20,586 bases of DNA from NCBI GenBank assembly GCA_964644465.1, contig CAZXVU010000031.1, forward strand, positions 1 through 20,586. Reading direction: 5' to 3'. This document shows, in pieces, positions 1 through 6,221 of the stretch. The first letter of the stretch is position 1, and every line of letters starts with the position of its first letter. Both the position numbers and the translations under genes were made by a program. Below the pieces are notes generated by a model, which searched no databases, was not told the origin of the DNA, and saw only the letters and a program-made list of their open reading frames with translations. Source of the DNA: CAZXVU01 sp964644465. Lineage in GTDB: Bacteria; Chlamydiota; Chlamydiia; Chlamydiales; SM23-39.

Positions 1-14
1 CGCGATTTTCCGAT

Positions 15-494
15 TCATTCAGCCATTGAAAAAGCGATTGGGTTTGCTCTGACTGCCTGACGTGTTTCTGTATTGAAAAGAATGGCGTCTCCAACCATCA
101 AAAGTTGATTTATTTCCCAAGATTTTACAAAAAATCCTTCCTCATCAGGATAGCTCCATTGAGTTGCATCGCTCAAGGTGATCGTGCGATGAGTGAGATC
201 GATGGATTGAATGAAAGGTGTGTTTGTATCGGACACGATTTTGGAAGGCACGTAGTAAACAATCGCTTCCTCATTTGCGCGGCTTCGCAAAAGGAGAAAG
301 GGACTGACTATAAATTCTCCATCGACCTCTTCCACATGTAGGGGAAAACTGTTCGGATCAACAAAGGAAACGAGTTCTAAGAGATCTCCATCCCTCCACG
401 ATAAATTGTAGGTTGCTGTGAATGAAGCATGATTGGAAAGGGTGATTGTATTTCCATGTATGGACTGAATAGAGTAGAGAGGGGTCGAAATCAT
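15..494 (-). CDS. Hypothetical protein with two internal repeats
   Basis: A 159-residue protein of unrecognised family. There is no signal peptide and no clear membrane segment. The sequence contains two related halves. Residues 8-45 begin IQSI..NTITLS and reach W..GDLLEL; residues 94-141 begin IQSI..RTITLS and reach W......VGDAILF. Each looks like a small beta-rich unit, so the protein is probably an internal duplication. The ATG at 494 is preceded by GAGGGG about 9 nt upstream, which fixes the start. Only 22 bp separate it from the upstream methyltransferase-like gene on the same strand, so the two are probably co-transcribed. The function is unknown. I am confident that it is a gene because of the ribosome binding site, the repeat structure and the operon position. 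Confidence 0.75.
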   Translation of the reverse strand: MISTPLYSIQSIHGNTITLSNHASFTATYNLSWRDGDLLELVSFVDPNSFPLHVEEVDGEFIVSPFLLLRSRANEEAIVYYVPSKIVSDTNTPFIQSIDLTHRTITLSDATQWSYPDEEGFFVKSWEINQLLMVGDAILFNTETRQAVRANPIAFSMAE

Positions 495-516
495 AGGTTT
501 TAACCCCTCAGGGTAT

Positions 517-1104
517 TTAATTTCTTTCTAAAGACCAGAAATCGCCATAGGTTTTGAGCTTAAGATCCAACTCATTTCCTGCGCGGGTTACGTGGATTTG
601 AACTGCGCTTTCAGTCCAATTGTTCCCGCAAATAATTCCGCTGCCGGAAAGATGGGAAGACCAAGCGATGATTTCATTGTGTAAATTTTGTTCTAATGCG
701 TTGAGATAGATTACATCTGCGATGATATTCAACGCCCTTGCGGCTTCCATTGAGTTCATGCGAATGGGTGTGATCCTGTCCGCAAGATTTTCTTGCTTCA
801 CATTGGAGAGGAATCTTTGGAATAAATATTTCTGCGAAGGATCTGGACTCACCCACATATTTACGCAGTAAATTTGAACATCGGACATTGTATTTTGAGC
901 AGCTAGCCTTGCCCCTCCTCCATCGCGTGAATTGACATCGATGAAGACCGTGGCTGATTTCAGTTTATCTGCCAAAACCCATCCATTATCAAAAAAATAA
1001 GGCGTCTGTGGAAGATTGTGCACTGAAGCATAAGGCTGGGGATCATCGGCCATCAGTTGCAGACTGCTAGCTATGATTCCCGTTAAAAGCATGGATTTGA
1101 ACAT
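517..1104 (-). CDS. Exported methyltransferase-like protein, probably degenerate
   Basis: A 195-residue protein that resembles the class I SAM-dependent methyltransferase family (Methyltransf_24 type). The start chosen is the ATG at 1104, preceded by AAGGAG with 7 nt spacing. An in-frame start further upstream at 1137 lacks a ribosome binding site. Residues 1-19 form a signal peptide (basic start, hydrophobic core, cleavage near M-A/DD). The Rossmann glycine loop is at about residues 53-66 (FIDVNSRDGGG). The strand motifs follow as IYCVNMW (78-84), VIYLNA (131-136) and IICGNNW (157-163). In the active family, as I know it, these sites usually read IDPW, YIDA/YIDG and GDDW, so acidic residues appear to be Asn at three places. 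This suggests altered or lost catalysis. Genes on both sides lie on the same strand. Confidence 0.6.
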   Translation of the reverse strand: MFKSMLLTGIIASSLQLMADDPQPYASVHNLPQTPYFFDNGWVLADKLKSATVFIDVNSRDGGGARLAAQNTMSDVQIYCVNMWVSPDPSQKYLFQRFLSNVKQENLADRITPIRMNSMEAARALNIIADVIYLNALEQNLHNEIIAWSSHLSGSGIICGNNWTESAVQIHVTRAGNELDLKLKTYGDFWSLERN

Positions 1105-1171
1105 GGTAGCACTCCTTGTTTTTTGCGGAACGAACACCGTACAATTTTTTTTATTAAAAGTGAAAGCAAAA

Positions 1172-2092
1172 TCACTCGCTAAAATATCGGTAGCGCGTAT
1201 CAGAAGTCGTTTGCTGAGAAGTGACGATATCTTCTCTTAAGACATAGAGTCGGATACCGGGAACCATGGGCATTTCTTGGTCGTAGGGCAAGAAATTTTG
1301 ATGTTCCCGATAGAAGTCCAAGATTTTTTTCATTCCACTGCGCCGATAGATCATGGAGTGGGCGCGCATCCTGCTTCCAATTTTCACGAAGTGCTTTCCC
1401 ATGTCTGAATGAGCGACAAGAGGCCGCAGATCGAGAAAAGGCATATCGGGACGCCACATCCAGGGGATTTGAGAAGGGATATCTTTGGTATCGTCGACCG
1501 TCAAATAACCTGTATCGGTATATAGAACATCCCACCCAGCGGGGCCGACAAGGCGATCGAGCTCGTCGATCAATTCTGAAAGGCGATGAGGATCTCCTCG
1601 AACAGAGATGTCATCTTCCAAGATCCAAATAGTATTGAAGCCAGAATCGTAGCCATCTTTCAGGACTGACAAGTGGCTGAGTGAGCAGCCGATGGTCCCT
1701 TTGACCGTCCATCCGGAAAAACAAGCTTTGCCATAGTCTGCACCGCTGAGGAAAATAAAGTCCCATTCGCCTCCTCTTTCGGGAGAAAAGACCATGACAT
1801 ATTCATATCCGGTCCACATCCCATGTTGGAATTTCAACCCGATGTCATTGAGGACCTCAGGGGGAATGGTCCATCCATAAATGCCTGAAAACCGCTCCGG
1901 CCAGATCCAATAGGGGGCCAGTTCGTTAAAGGCGCTTTCCCATTTTTCGGGCCTTTGATCTAAATTGATCATGTAAACGTAATCGACATTCTTGATCGAA
2001 GAGCAACCCGTTTTGGAACCCATTTTTTTATAATGGTCCTCGATGCCGGCATAGCCACGTAAAAAAAGGAAGAGAAGCAAAATAAATCGCAC
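1172..2092 (-). CDS. Glycosyltransferase family 25 with signal peptide
   Basis: A 306-residue protein of the GT25 (LPS/LOS galactosyltransferase-like) family. The family motifs are clear: VYMINLDQR at residues 39-47, GTIGCSLSH at 132-140 and the acidic ILEDD at 157-161. In this family the EDD motif binds the metal and nucleotide sugar. The start is GTG at 2092, with AGGG about 5 nt upstream. It yields a strongly hydrophobic N-terminus (residues 2-15, cleavage near GYA/GI), so the enzyme appears to be exported, whereas classical LOS GT25 enzymes are cytosolic. The gene lies 67 bp upstream of the exported methyltransferase-like gene and is divergent from the EamA transporter. The acceptor substrate cannot be told from the sequence; a periplasmic or secreted protein-modifying role is inference. 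Confidence 0.85.
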   Translation of the reverse strand: MRFILLLFLFLRGYAGIEDHYKKMGSKTGCSSIKNVDYVYMINLDQRPEKWESAFNELAPYWIWPERFSGIYGWTIPPEVLNDIGLKFQHGMWTGYEYVMVFSPERGGEWDFIFLSGADYGKACFSGWTVKGTIGCSLSHLSVLKDGYDSGFNTIWILEDDISVRGDPHRLSELIDELDRLVGPAGWDVLYTDTGYLTVDDTKDIPSQIPWMWRPDMPFLDLRPLVAHSDMGKHFVKIGSRMRAHSMIYRRSGMKKILDFYREHQNFLPYDQEMPMVPGIRLYVLREDIVTSQQTTSDTRYRYFSE

Positions 2093-2113
2093 AAAGACCC
2101 TATTTGAAGGAAA

Positions 2114-2142
2114 AAAATGCTTGCCAGGTGAATATTTGACAA
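2114..2142 (-). promoter_or_regulatory. Candidate promoter of the GT25 unit
   Basis: On the minus strand TTGTCA (2137-2142) is followed after 17 bp by CATTTT (2114-2119). This would start transcription near 2107, about 14 nt before the GTG start and just ahead of its AGGG. The -10 match is weak. The -35 box overlaps a plus-strand TTGACA in the divergent EamA promoter region. Confidence 0.35.
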
Positions 2143-2149
2143 GGATTTC

Positions 2150-2178
2150 TTGACTTGTGGGAAAATCGTTTCTATTTA
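2150..2178 (+). promoter_or_regulatory. Promoter of the EamA gene, leaderless type
   Basis: TTGACT (2150-2155), a 17-bp spacer and TATTTA (2173-2178) form a good sigma70-like promoter. Transcription would start at about 2185, against the ATG at 2186, and there is no convincing Shine-Dalgarno sequence. The TTG of the -35 box is also an in-frame alternative start, but it is better explained as promoter. Confidence 0.55.
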
Positions 2179-2185
2179 TAGAGAT

Positions 2186-3082
2186 ATGAGTAAAGAATCG
2201 TTTGCCACAGGCGTCTCCTACACCCTTCTCTCAGCGGTTGGATTATCGCTAGTAGGACTTTTCGGAAAACTCGGCGCCTATGAATTCAATCTGGAAGCTT
2301 TGATTTTCTGGAGGTTTGCAGCAGCATTCTTCCTTTGCACGCTTTTCTTGGGGCTGATGGGAAAATTGCACCAAGTCTTTTCCATCAGCAATCCAAAGAT
2401 CCATTTCTTGAGAGCTTTTTTTGTCCTCGGCGCTCAATACAGCTTCTATTACTACATCCAAAGAGAATCCTTATTGAACGGTATGGTCTTATTAAGCTTG
2501 GGGCCCCTTTTTATTCCTTTCATCGAATGGATCGTCCTACGATCAAAAATTGGCAAATCGACCTGGATTGGGCTCTTCGTCTCATTTATTGGAATGCTCT
2601 GCGTCCTTCAGCCAGATGCCGGAATCTTTTCATTAGTGAGCCTGATCGGCGTTCTCGCCGGCCTCTGCCAAGGCTGCTCCCAAGTGGTTTTTGGAATGAG
2701 TTCGAAAACAGAACGTACGGATTTGAGTACTTTGTATCTCTTTTTTCTCTGCATGGTCTTTAGCGTGCTCCCTTATCTATTCATCGAAGGCACGTGGGTG
2801 CAAGGAAAGAAGGAATATATGGCCGGGATTTTCATTGTCTTAGGGATGGGGGCGGCTTCTGTGCTGAACCAATTGTCCCGCGCTGTGGCCTACATGCATG
2901 GAACGCCCTCTAGACTCGCGACTTTCCTTTATTTCTCGATCCTCTTGGGAGGGTTCTTTGATTGGCTCATTTTTAAAAACATCCCGAATGCACTTTCTCT
3001 CATTGGGGCCATCTTGGTGATCGCTGGGGGATTGTTGAAAATCTATCTCCGTGCATGGATTTTGAAAAGGAAAGCGCAATGA
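2186..3082 (+). CDS. EamA/DMT-family transporter
   Basis: A 298-residue inner-membrane protein with about ten hydrophobic segments in two halves, the duplicated EamA arrangement of the drug/metabolite transporter superfamily. The first half covers about residues 8-140 and contains GLFGKLGA and FWRFAAAFF. The second covers about residues 145-295 and ends with IPNALSLIGAILVIAGG, a typical last EamA helix. The ATG at 2186 is chosen because a good promoter ends just before it; longer in-frame starts would run into the promoter. The stop codon overlaps the ATG of the next gene as ATGA, so the two are translationally coupled. The substrate is unknown. Some chlamydial DMT proteins carry SAM or nucleotide sugars, but nothing here identifies the cargo. 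Confidence 0.85.
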   Translation: MSKESFATGVSYTLLSAVGLSLVGLFGKLGAYEFNLEALIFWRFAAAFFLCTLFLGLMGKLHQVFSISNPKIHFLRAFFVLGAQYSFYYYIQRESLLNGMVLLSLGPLFIPFIEWIVLRSKIGKSTWIGLFVSFIGMLCVLQPDAGIFSLVSLIGVLAGLCQGCSQVVFGMSSKTERTDLSTLYLFFLCMVFSVLPYLFIEGTWVQGKKEYMAGIFIVLGMGAASVLNQLSRAVAYMHGTPSRLATFLYFSILLGGFFDWLIFKNIPNALSLIGAILVIAGGLLKIYLRAWILKRKAQ

Positions 3083-3660
3083 TGCAGTATTTGTACCGGA
3101 ATTGGGCGAAAATGGGGATGTTGCTGGCACTCTATTCCCTGGTCTTTCTTTTTTCCTTTGCCTCATCCCTTACCTGGCCTCTTTTTTGGATTTGGCTCCA
3201 ATTTCCCATCTACGTAATTCATGAGTTCGAAGAGCACGCCTATCCAGGGGGCTTTAAGGATTTTGTGAATCGAGAGATTTTCCATCAGAAACAAAATGAT
3301 TTTCCTCTGAATGATGCGGACATTTTTTGGATCAATATTCCCGCTGTTTGGATCTTATTTCCTGTTGTAGCGATTCTGGCTCAGCATATCGATCCGAAAA
3401 TTGGACTCATTCTTCCCTTTTTTGGGCTCTTCAATGCAACTACCCATATTCTTGTCTTCGCAGTAAAACGAAAATACAATCCCGGGCTATTGGCCAGTGC
3501 ATTCCTCAACTATCCATTGGGGATTTATACCCTGATCGTTTTTTATCAAAACCAGATGCTCGATTGGGAAGTAAGCCTCTATTCGATCGGCTTCGCTCTG
3601 ATTGCCCATCTCATGATAGTTCTCTTTGCAGCTCTTAAATTTCGTAAAACCTTGCATTGA
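3079..3660 (+). CDS. HXXEE-motif membrane protein
   Basis: A 193-residue integral membrane protein with five or six hydrophobic stretches. It carries the signature HEFEE at residues 48-52 (H48, E51, E52). Further likely family residues are N119, H123 and the YNPG motif at 133-136, in FNATTHILVF...KRKYNPG. This matches the uncharacterised HXXEE family, whose conserved His/Glu residues suggest metal binding, although no activity is established to my knowledge. The start at 3079 overlaps the EamA stop as ATGA and has AAAGGAAAG just upstream; an ATG at 3055 lacks a ribosome binding site. Coupling to the transporter suggests a shared role, which is inference. Confidence 0.8.
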   Translation: MMQYLYRNWAKMGMLLALYSLVFLFSFASSLTWPLFWIWLQFPIYVIHEFEEHAYPGGFKDFVNREIFHQKQNDFPLNDADIFWINIPAVWILFPVVAILAQHIDPKIGLILPFFGLFNATTHILVFAVKRKYNPGLLASAFLNYPLGIYTLIVFYQNQMLDWEVSLYSIGFALIAHLMIVLFAALKFRKTLH

Positions 3661-3680
3661 CTTTTCCTTTTTGCTAGATT
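3652..3680 (+). promoter_or_regulatory. Candidate promoter of the dioxygenase gene
   Basis: TTGCAT (3652-3657), 17 bp and TAGATT (3675-3680) precede the dioxygenase gene. The predicted start is near 3687, leaving a leader of about 24 nt that contains GGGAGG. The -35 box lies in the last codons of the HXXEE gene. The match is modest. Confidence 0.35.
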
Positions 3681-3710
3681 TGCCGTTCAAAAATTTCCGG
3701 GAGGAATTTT

Positions 3711-4319
3711 ATGAGAATGTATATTGCTTTGATTCTCTGCTGTGCAGCTCAATTTTATGGAACCGATAAACTCAGAGTTTATGACGATCAGCAAATCCAA
3801 TTGCTCTTGAATACTTCTGAACATGAAGAAATTGCTCAAGTTTTGAGCACCATTGGAGTTCGTTTTGAGAAATGGGAGGCGAATGCAGTTTTGCCCAGAG
3901 GCGCGAGCGAACAAGACATTCGGGATGCCTATAAGAATGATATCGATCGGCTCTGTACGGAAAATGGATATCAGCATGTCGATATAGTCCGGATGTTCCC
4001 AGATAATCCGAAAAAATTTGAGTTCCGGAATAAATTTCTCAATGAACATATCCATCTTGAAGATGAAGTGCGGTTCTTTGTCGAAGGTTCGGGCCTTTTC
4101 TATCTCCATGCTGGGGAAAAAGTGTACCGCGTCCTTTGCGAAGAGGGGGACCTGATTAGCATTCCTCCTAGGTATACACATTGGTTCGATATGGGAGACC
4201 ACCCTCATTTTACAGCCATCCGCTTCTTCCTCAATAAAGACGGATGGATCGGACATTTTACGGGGAGCGAGATCTCCAAAAAATTCTTTGATGAAGAGTT
4301 TCCCGAGCCCAAGGAATAG
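3711..4319 (+). CDS. mtnD: Acireductone dioxygenase with N-terminal signal peptide
   Basis: A 202-residue cupin enzyme of the ARD family, which oxidises the acireductone of the methionine salvage pathway using Fe or Ni. The metal ligands are visible as H113, H115 and E119 in EHIHLEDEVRFF, and H157 in YTHWF. The typical GDLISIPP and late GW segments are also present. The first 17 residues (MRM, then a hydrophobic run with CCAAQ) precede the usual ARD start at KLRVYDD. The ligand numbers are each 17 higher than those I recall for the Klebsiella enzyme (96, 98, 102, 140), so this is an added segment. It looks like a Sec signal peptide. The start is firm: GGAGG lies 6 nt before ATG 3711. No other methionine-salvage gene is in the window. 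Confidence 0.9.
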   Translation: MRMYIALILCCAAQFYGTDKLRVYDDQQIQLLLNTSEHEEIAQVLSTIGVRFEKWEANAVLPRGASEQDIRDAYKNDIDRLCTENGYQHVDIVRMFPDNPKKFEFRNKFLNEHIHLEDEVRFFVEGSGLFYLHAGEKVYRVLCEEGDLISIPPRYTHWFDMGDHPHFTAIRFFLNKDGWIGHFTGSEISKKFFDEEFPEPKE

Positions 4320-4321
4320 AG

Positions 4322-4350
4322 TTGATCTTGCCGAGCCGATTTCTTATAGT
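4322..4350 (+). promoter_or_regulatory. Promoter of the LuxR-type gene, leaderless type
   Basis: TTGATC (4322-4327), a 17-bp spacer and TATAGT (4345-4350) form a good promoter. The predicted start near 4357 falls next to the ATG at 4359. The sequence before the ATG is T-rich and has no Shine-Dalgarno sequence. Confidence 0.55.
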
Positions 4351-4358
4351 TTTTTCCT

Positions 4359-5186
4359 ATGTTAAGTTGGAAAGAGATCGTTCAAAATTATATTATCAAG
4401 CACTCGGACCGGATTAAGAAGACCACCCGGCCCTTGAAGGACCATTTTGGGGTAGCGTACTTCACCTACCACAGGATCGATCTCGAGGGCAGGTACACCG
4501 TCTTGGTAGACCGCCCCGATTGGGCGGAGCATTATGTCAGTGAACAATTTTTCTTGAATGATCCTTATTTACGCCACCCCGACGTCTACCGCTCCGGCTT
4601 TTGCTCCATTGAAAACCACGGTTCGGATGAATACAAGGAGCGCGTTATAAAGAGTGGTAAAGAGATCTTTAATTTGGATCTCGGGGTGATGTTCATTGAA
4701 AAGAGCGAAACAGGCGTTGAGTTTTTCGGTTTCGCAGGAAATCGAAAGGATTCAAATTTAGAGAAGATCTATGCAAACTATCCCTTTCTTCTGAAAAGCT
4801 ATGCTAAACACTTTAAAAGAGAAATGGGATCTGTTCTGAAAGAGATGGAAGGGGAGGCCTCTTCTCTTATAGATCTCAAAGGCGAAGACTTCCGCAATCA
4901 AGAAAAAATCGGTCCAGATCTGGGATGGGACTCTAAGTGCGCCTATTTGAAAGATTTAGGCCTCGGAGCCGAGTTAGAAAAAGCAGCGGGACTGTCTCTG
5001 CAGGAAAGAAATTGCATGAAACATCTCAGAGAGGGGAAAACCGCCAAAGAAACCGCCTTTGCAATGGGGATTTCTCCTAGAACTGTCGAATCGTACTTGG
5101 AAAACATCAAAGACAAAACCGGCTGCTGGAACAAGAGCGAGCTATTTTCCCTCGCAAAAGATCTCGAGCTGCTCGGCCTCTTTTAA
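4359..5186 (+). CDS. LuxR-family transcriptional regulator
   Basis: A 275-residue DNA-binding regulator. The C-terminal LuxR/GerE helix-turn-helix spans about residues 210-265. It has LSLQERNCM (212-220), the AKETAFAMGIS turn and recognition helix region PRTVESYLENIKDK (240-253), and NKSEL. The N-terminal part (about 1-165) is soluble and contains FFLNDPYLRHP (64-74), similar in style to autoinducer-binding or PAS-like sensor halves of LuxR proteins. The ligand is not evident, and there is no LuxI-type synthase gene in this window. There is no phospho-acceptor receiver domain. The gene stands alone behind its own predicted leaderless promoter. A nearby candidate target is the 17-bp inverted repeat system just downstream of its stop, but that link is only inference. 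Confidence 0.85.
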   Translation: MLSWKEIVQNYIIKHSDRIKKTTRPLKDHFGVAYFTYHRIDLEGRYTVLVDRPDWAEHYVSEQFFLNDPYLRHPDVYRSGFCSIENHGSDEYKERVIKSGKEIFNLDLGVMFIEKSETGVEFFGFAGNRKDSNLEKIYANYPFLLKSYAKHFKREMGSVLKEMEGEASSLIDLKGEDFRNQEKIGPDLGWDSKCAYLKDLGLGAELEKAAGLSLQERNCMKHLREGKTAKETAFAMGISPRTVESYLENIKDKTGCWNKSELFSLAKDLELLGLF

Positions 5187-5233
5187 TTTAGTAAACTGAT
5201 TTTGCAAAGGTATTTATGTCCAACGACAAGATT

Positions 5234-5368
5234 AATGATTTGAAGGATACAATGATGTGAAGGATAAGAAATTGGGAACCTTTAAAACTGGATCTGTTCC
5301 AAAATTTCTTATGTTCTTTTCCTTTATTATTTCTCCATCCTTCAAATCATTATATCCTTAATATCATT
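5234..5368. repeat. Inverted pairs of a 17-bp tandem repeat
   Basis: Two tandem units of the pattern AATGAT-N-T-G-AAGGATA lie at 5234-5250 and 5251-5267. Two more lie on the opposite strand at 5337-5351 and 5353-5368, again with 17-bp period; the last has AATGATATTAAGGATA. The outermost left unit and the inner right unit form a perfect 16-bp inverted repeat (5233-5248 with 5337-5352). Inside it, ATAAGAAATT and GGAAC at 5264-5279 are mirrored at 5296-5310. The region could fold as a long imperfect hairpin. Possible identities are a regulator binding array, a MITE-like element or a transcript-end structure. Confidence 0.8.
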
Positions 5369-5437
5369 GATTTAGCTGCTCGACTTTATGACTTTGCTAA
5401 AATCTTGGCTTATGAAAATTGCTGAATACTTCTATGA

Positions 5438-5456
5438 TACCGTATTTCTTACGGTA
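5438..5456. repeat. Short inverted repeat upstream of the GNAT gene
   Basis: TACCGTA and TACGGTA form a 7-bp dyad with a TTTCT loop. It lies 55 bp before the GNAT start and could be an operator or a small hairpin. It also falls inside the possible tiny ORF. Confidence 0.4.
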
Positions 5457-5510
5457 AAAGCAAACTGGCCTATTTCATCATAATCGCTTCCTTTAAACAA
5501 CGAGGAATCG

Positions 5511-6221
5511 ATGGAAATTCTCCACCATTTTGAAAGCTGCTATCATTTGATGAAGCCAGCAGAAGAAAATAGTCCTGAAGCCTTTGCATGGTACTCAGGG
5601 CTGTCGCACCCCCTTTTTAATGCAGTGATGCATCTAAGCAGCTTAGATCCTGCTTTGAAATTAGATCTCTTATTAGAAAAAGCGCCTGAAGGGGCTCCCC
5701 TTTCCTTTTGGGTCCATCCAGAAAACCATTCTGCGGGACTTGAGAGTATCTTAAAAGCGCGCGCTTTTGAGCCGGCATTGATCTGTTCCTTGATGGCTAG
5801 GCGCGTCGCTCCCGTATCTGAGCCAAAATATGAGATCCGGAAAGCAGATCGAGATCTATTCCACCAGATCTGCGCTAGCAATTTCCATTTCGATGAGGTC
5901 TTTGCAAAAGGGTATGCCGATCTTCTCGATGGCATCGATGCGGAAAACTATCTGGTTTGCTGCGACGGCAAACCGGTTGGGACAGGAACTTTGTTCCCTT
6001 TTGGCAAATTAGGGGGCATTTTTAATATATCAACGATGACTGAGTATCGGAATCGCGGGTGCGCTACCTCGATGATGCTCTTTTTGATGAACCGGGCCTG
6101 TGAATTAGAGTTGGAACAGCTGATTCTTTTAAGTTCAAAAGAATCAGAAAAAATTTATCAGGACCTTCAGTTTGAAACTGCAATGGAGATCGAGATCTAC
6201 ACGAGAAGAATGTCATTATAG
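5511..6221 (+). CDS. GNAT-family N-acetyltransferase
   Basis: A 236-residue protein with a C-terminal GNAT fold. The acetyl-CoA pyrophosphate-binding motif is RNRGCA at residues 180-185, after the strand GGIFNISTM. The late segment EKIYQDLQFETAMEIEIY matches the usual GNAT end (Y..LGF). The N-terminal 100 residues are an extra domain (FWVHPENHSAGLESILKARAFE, here seen in pieces) that also occurs in the third domain of the fusion protein at 8391-10199, so the two are paralogous. The start is supported by GAGG about 5 nt before the ATG. The acceptor substrate is unknown. The 3' end overlaps the 3' end of the convergent nagA gene by 6 bp. Confidence 0.85.
   Translation: MEILHHFESCYHLMKPAEENSPEAFAWYSGLSHPLFNAVMHLSSLDPALKLDLLLEKAPEGAPLSFWVHPENHSAGLESILKARAFEPALICSLMARRVAPVSEPKYEIRKADRDLFHQICASNFHFDEVFAKGYADLLDGIDAENYLVCCDGKPVGTGTLFPFGKLGGIFNISTMTEYRNRGCATSMMLFLMNRACELELEQLILLSSKESEKIYQDLQFETAMEIEIYTRRMSL

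Larger units (their letters stand above)
5187..5510. other. Intergenic region with inverted repeats, possible tiny ORF
   Basis: This 324-bp stretch lies between two plus-strand genes and holds no recognised gene. It contains the inverted 17-bp repeat system at 5234-5368 and a 7-bp inverted repeat TACCGTA/TACGGTA at 5438-5456. A possible 23-codon ORF lies at 5412-5483 (MKIAEYFYDTVF...), with a TAAAAT -10-like box at 5398-5403 but no Shine-Dalgarno sequence. No clear rho-independent terminator for the upstream gene was seen. Confidence 0.6.

Noticed and set aside
1159..1176. AGTGA/TCACT hairpin after the GT25 gene as a terminator
   Set aside because: The stem is only 5 bp and includes the stop codon, and the following T-run is broken; it is too weak to call.
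3055..3078. Earlier ATG for the HXXEE protein
   Set aside because: There is no ribosome binding site, whereas the ATG at 3079 has one and forms an ATGA overlap with the previous stop.
3687..4256. A 189-codon minus-strand open frame opposite mtnD
   Set aside because: It lies fully antisense to a clear, motif-complete enzyme gene, and its translation shows no known motif.
5234..5368. CRISPR array
   Set aside because: There are only four short units, in opposite orientations, with no spacers of regular length and no cas genes.
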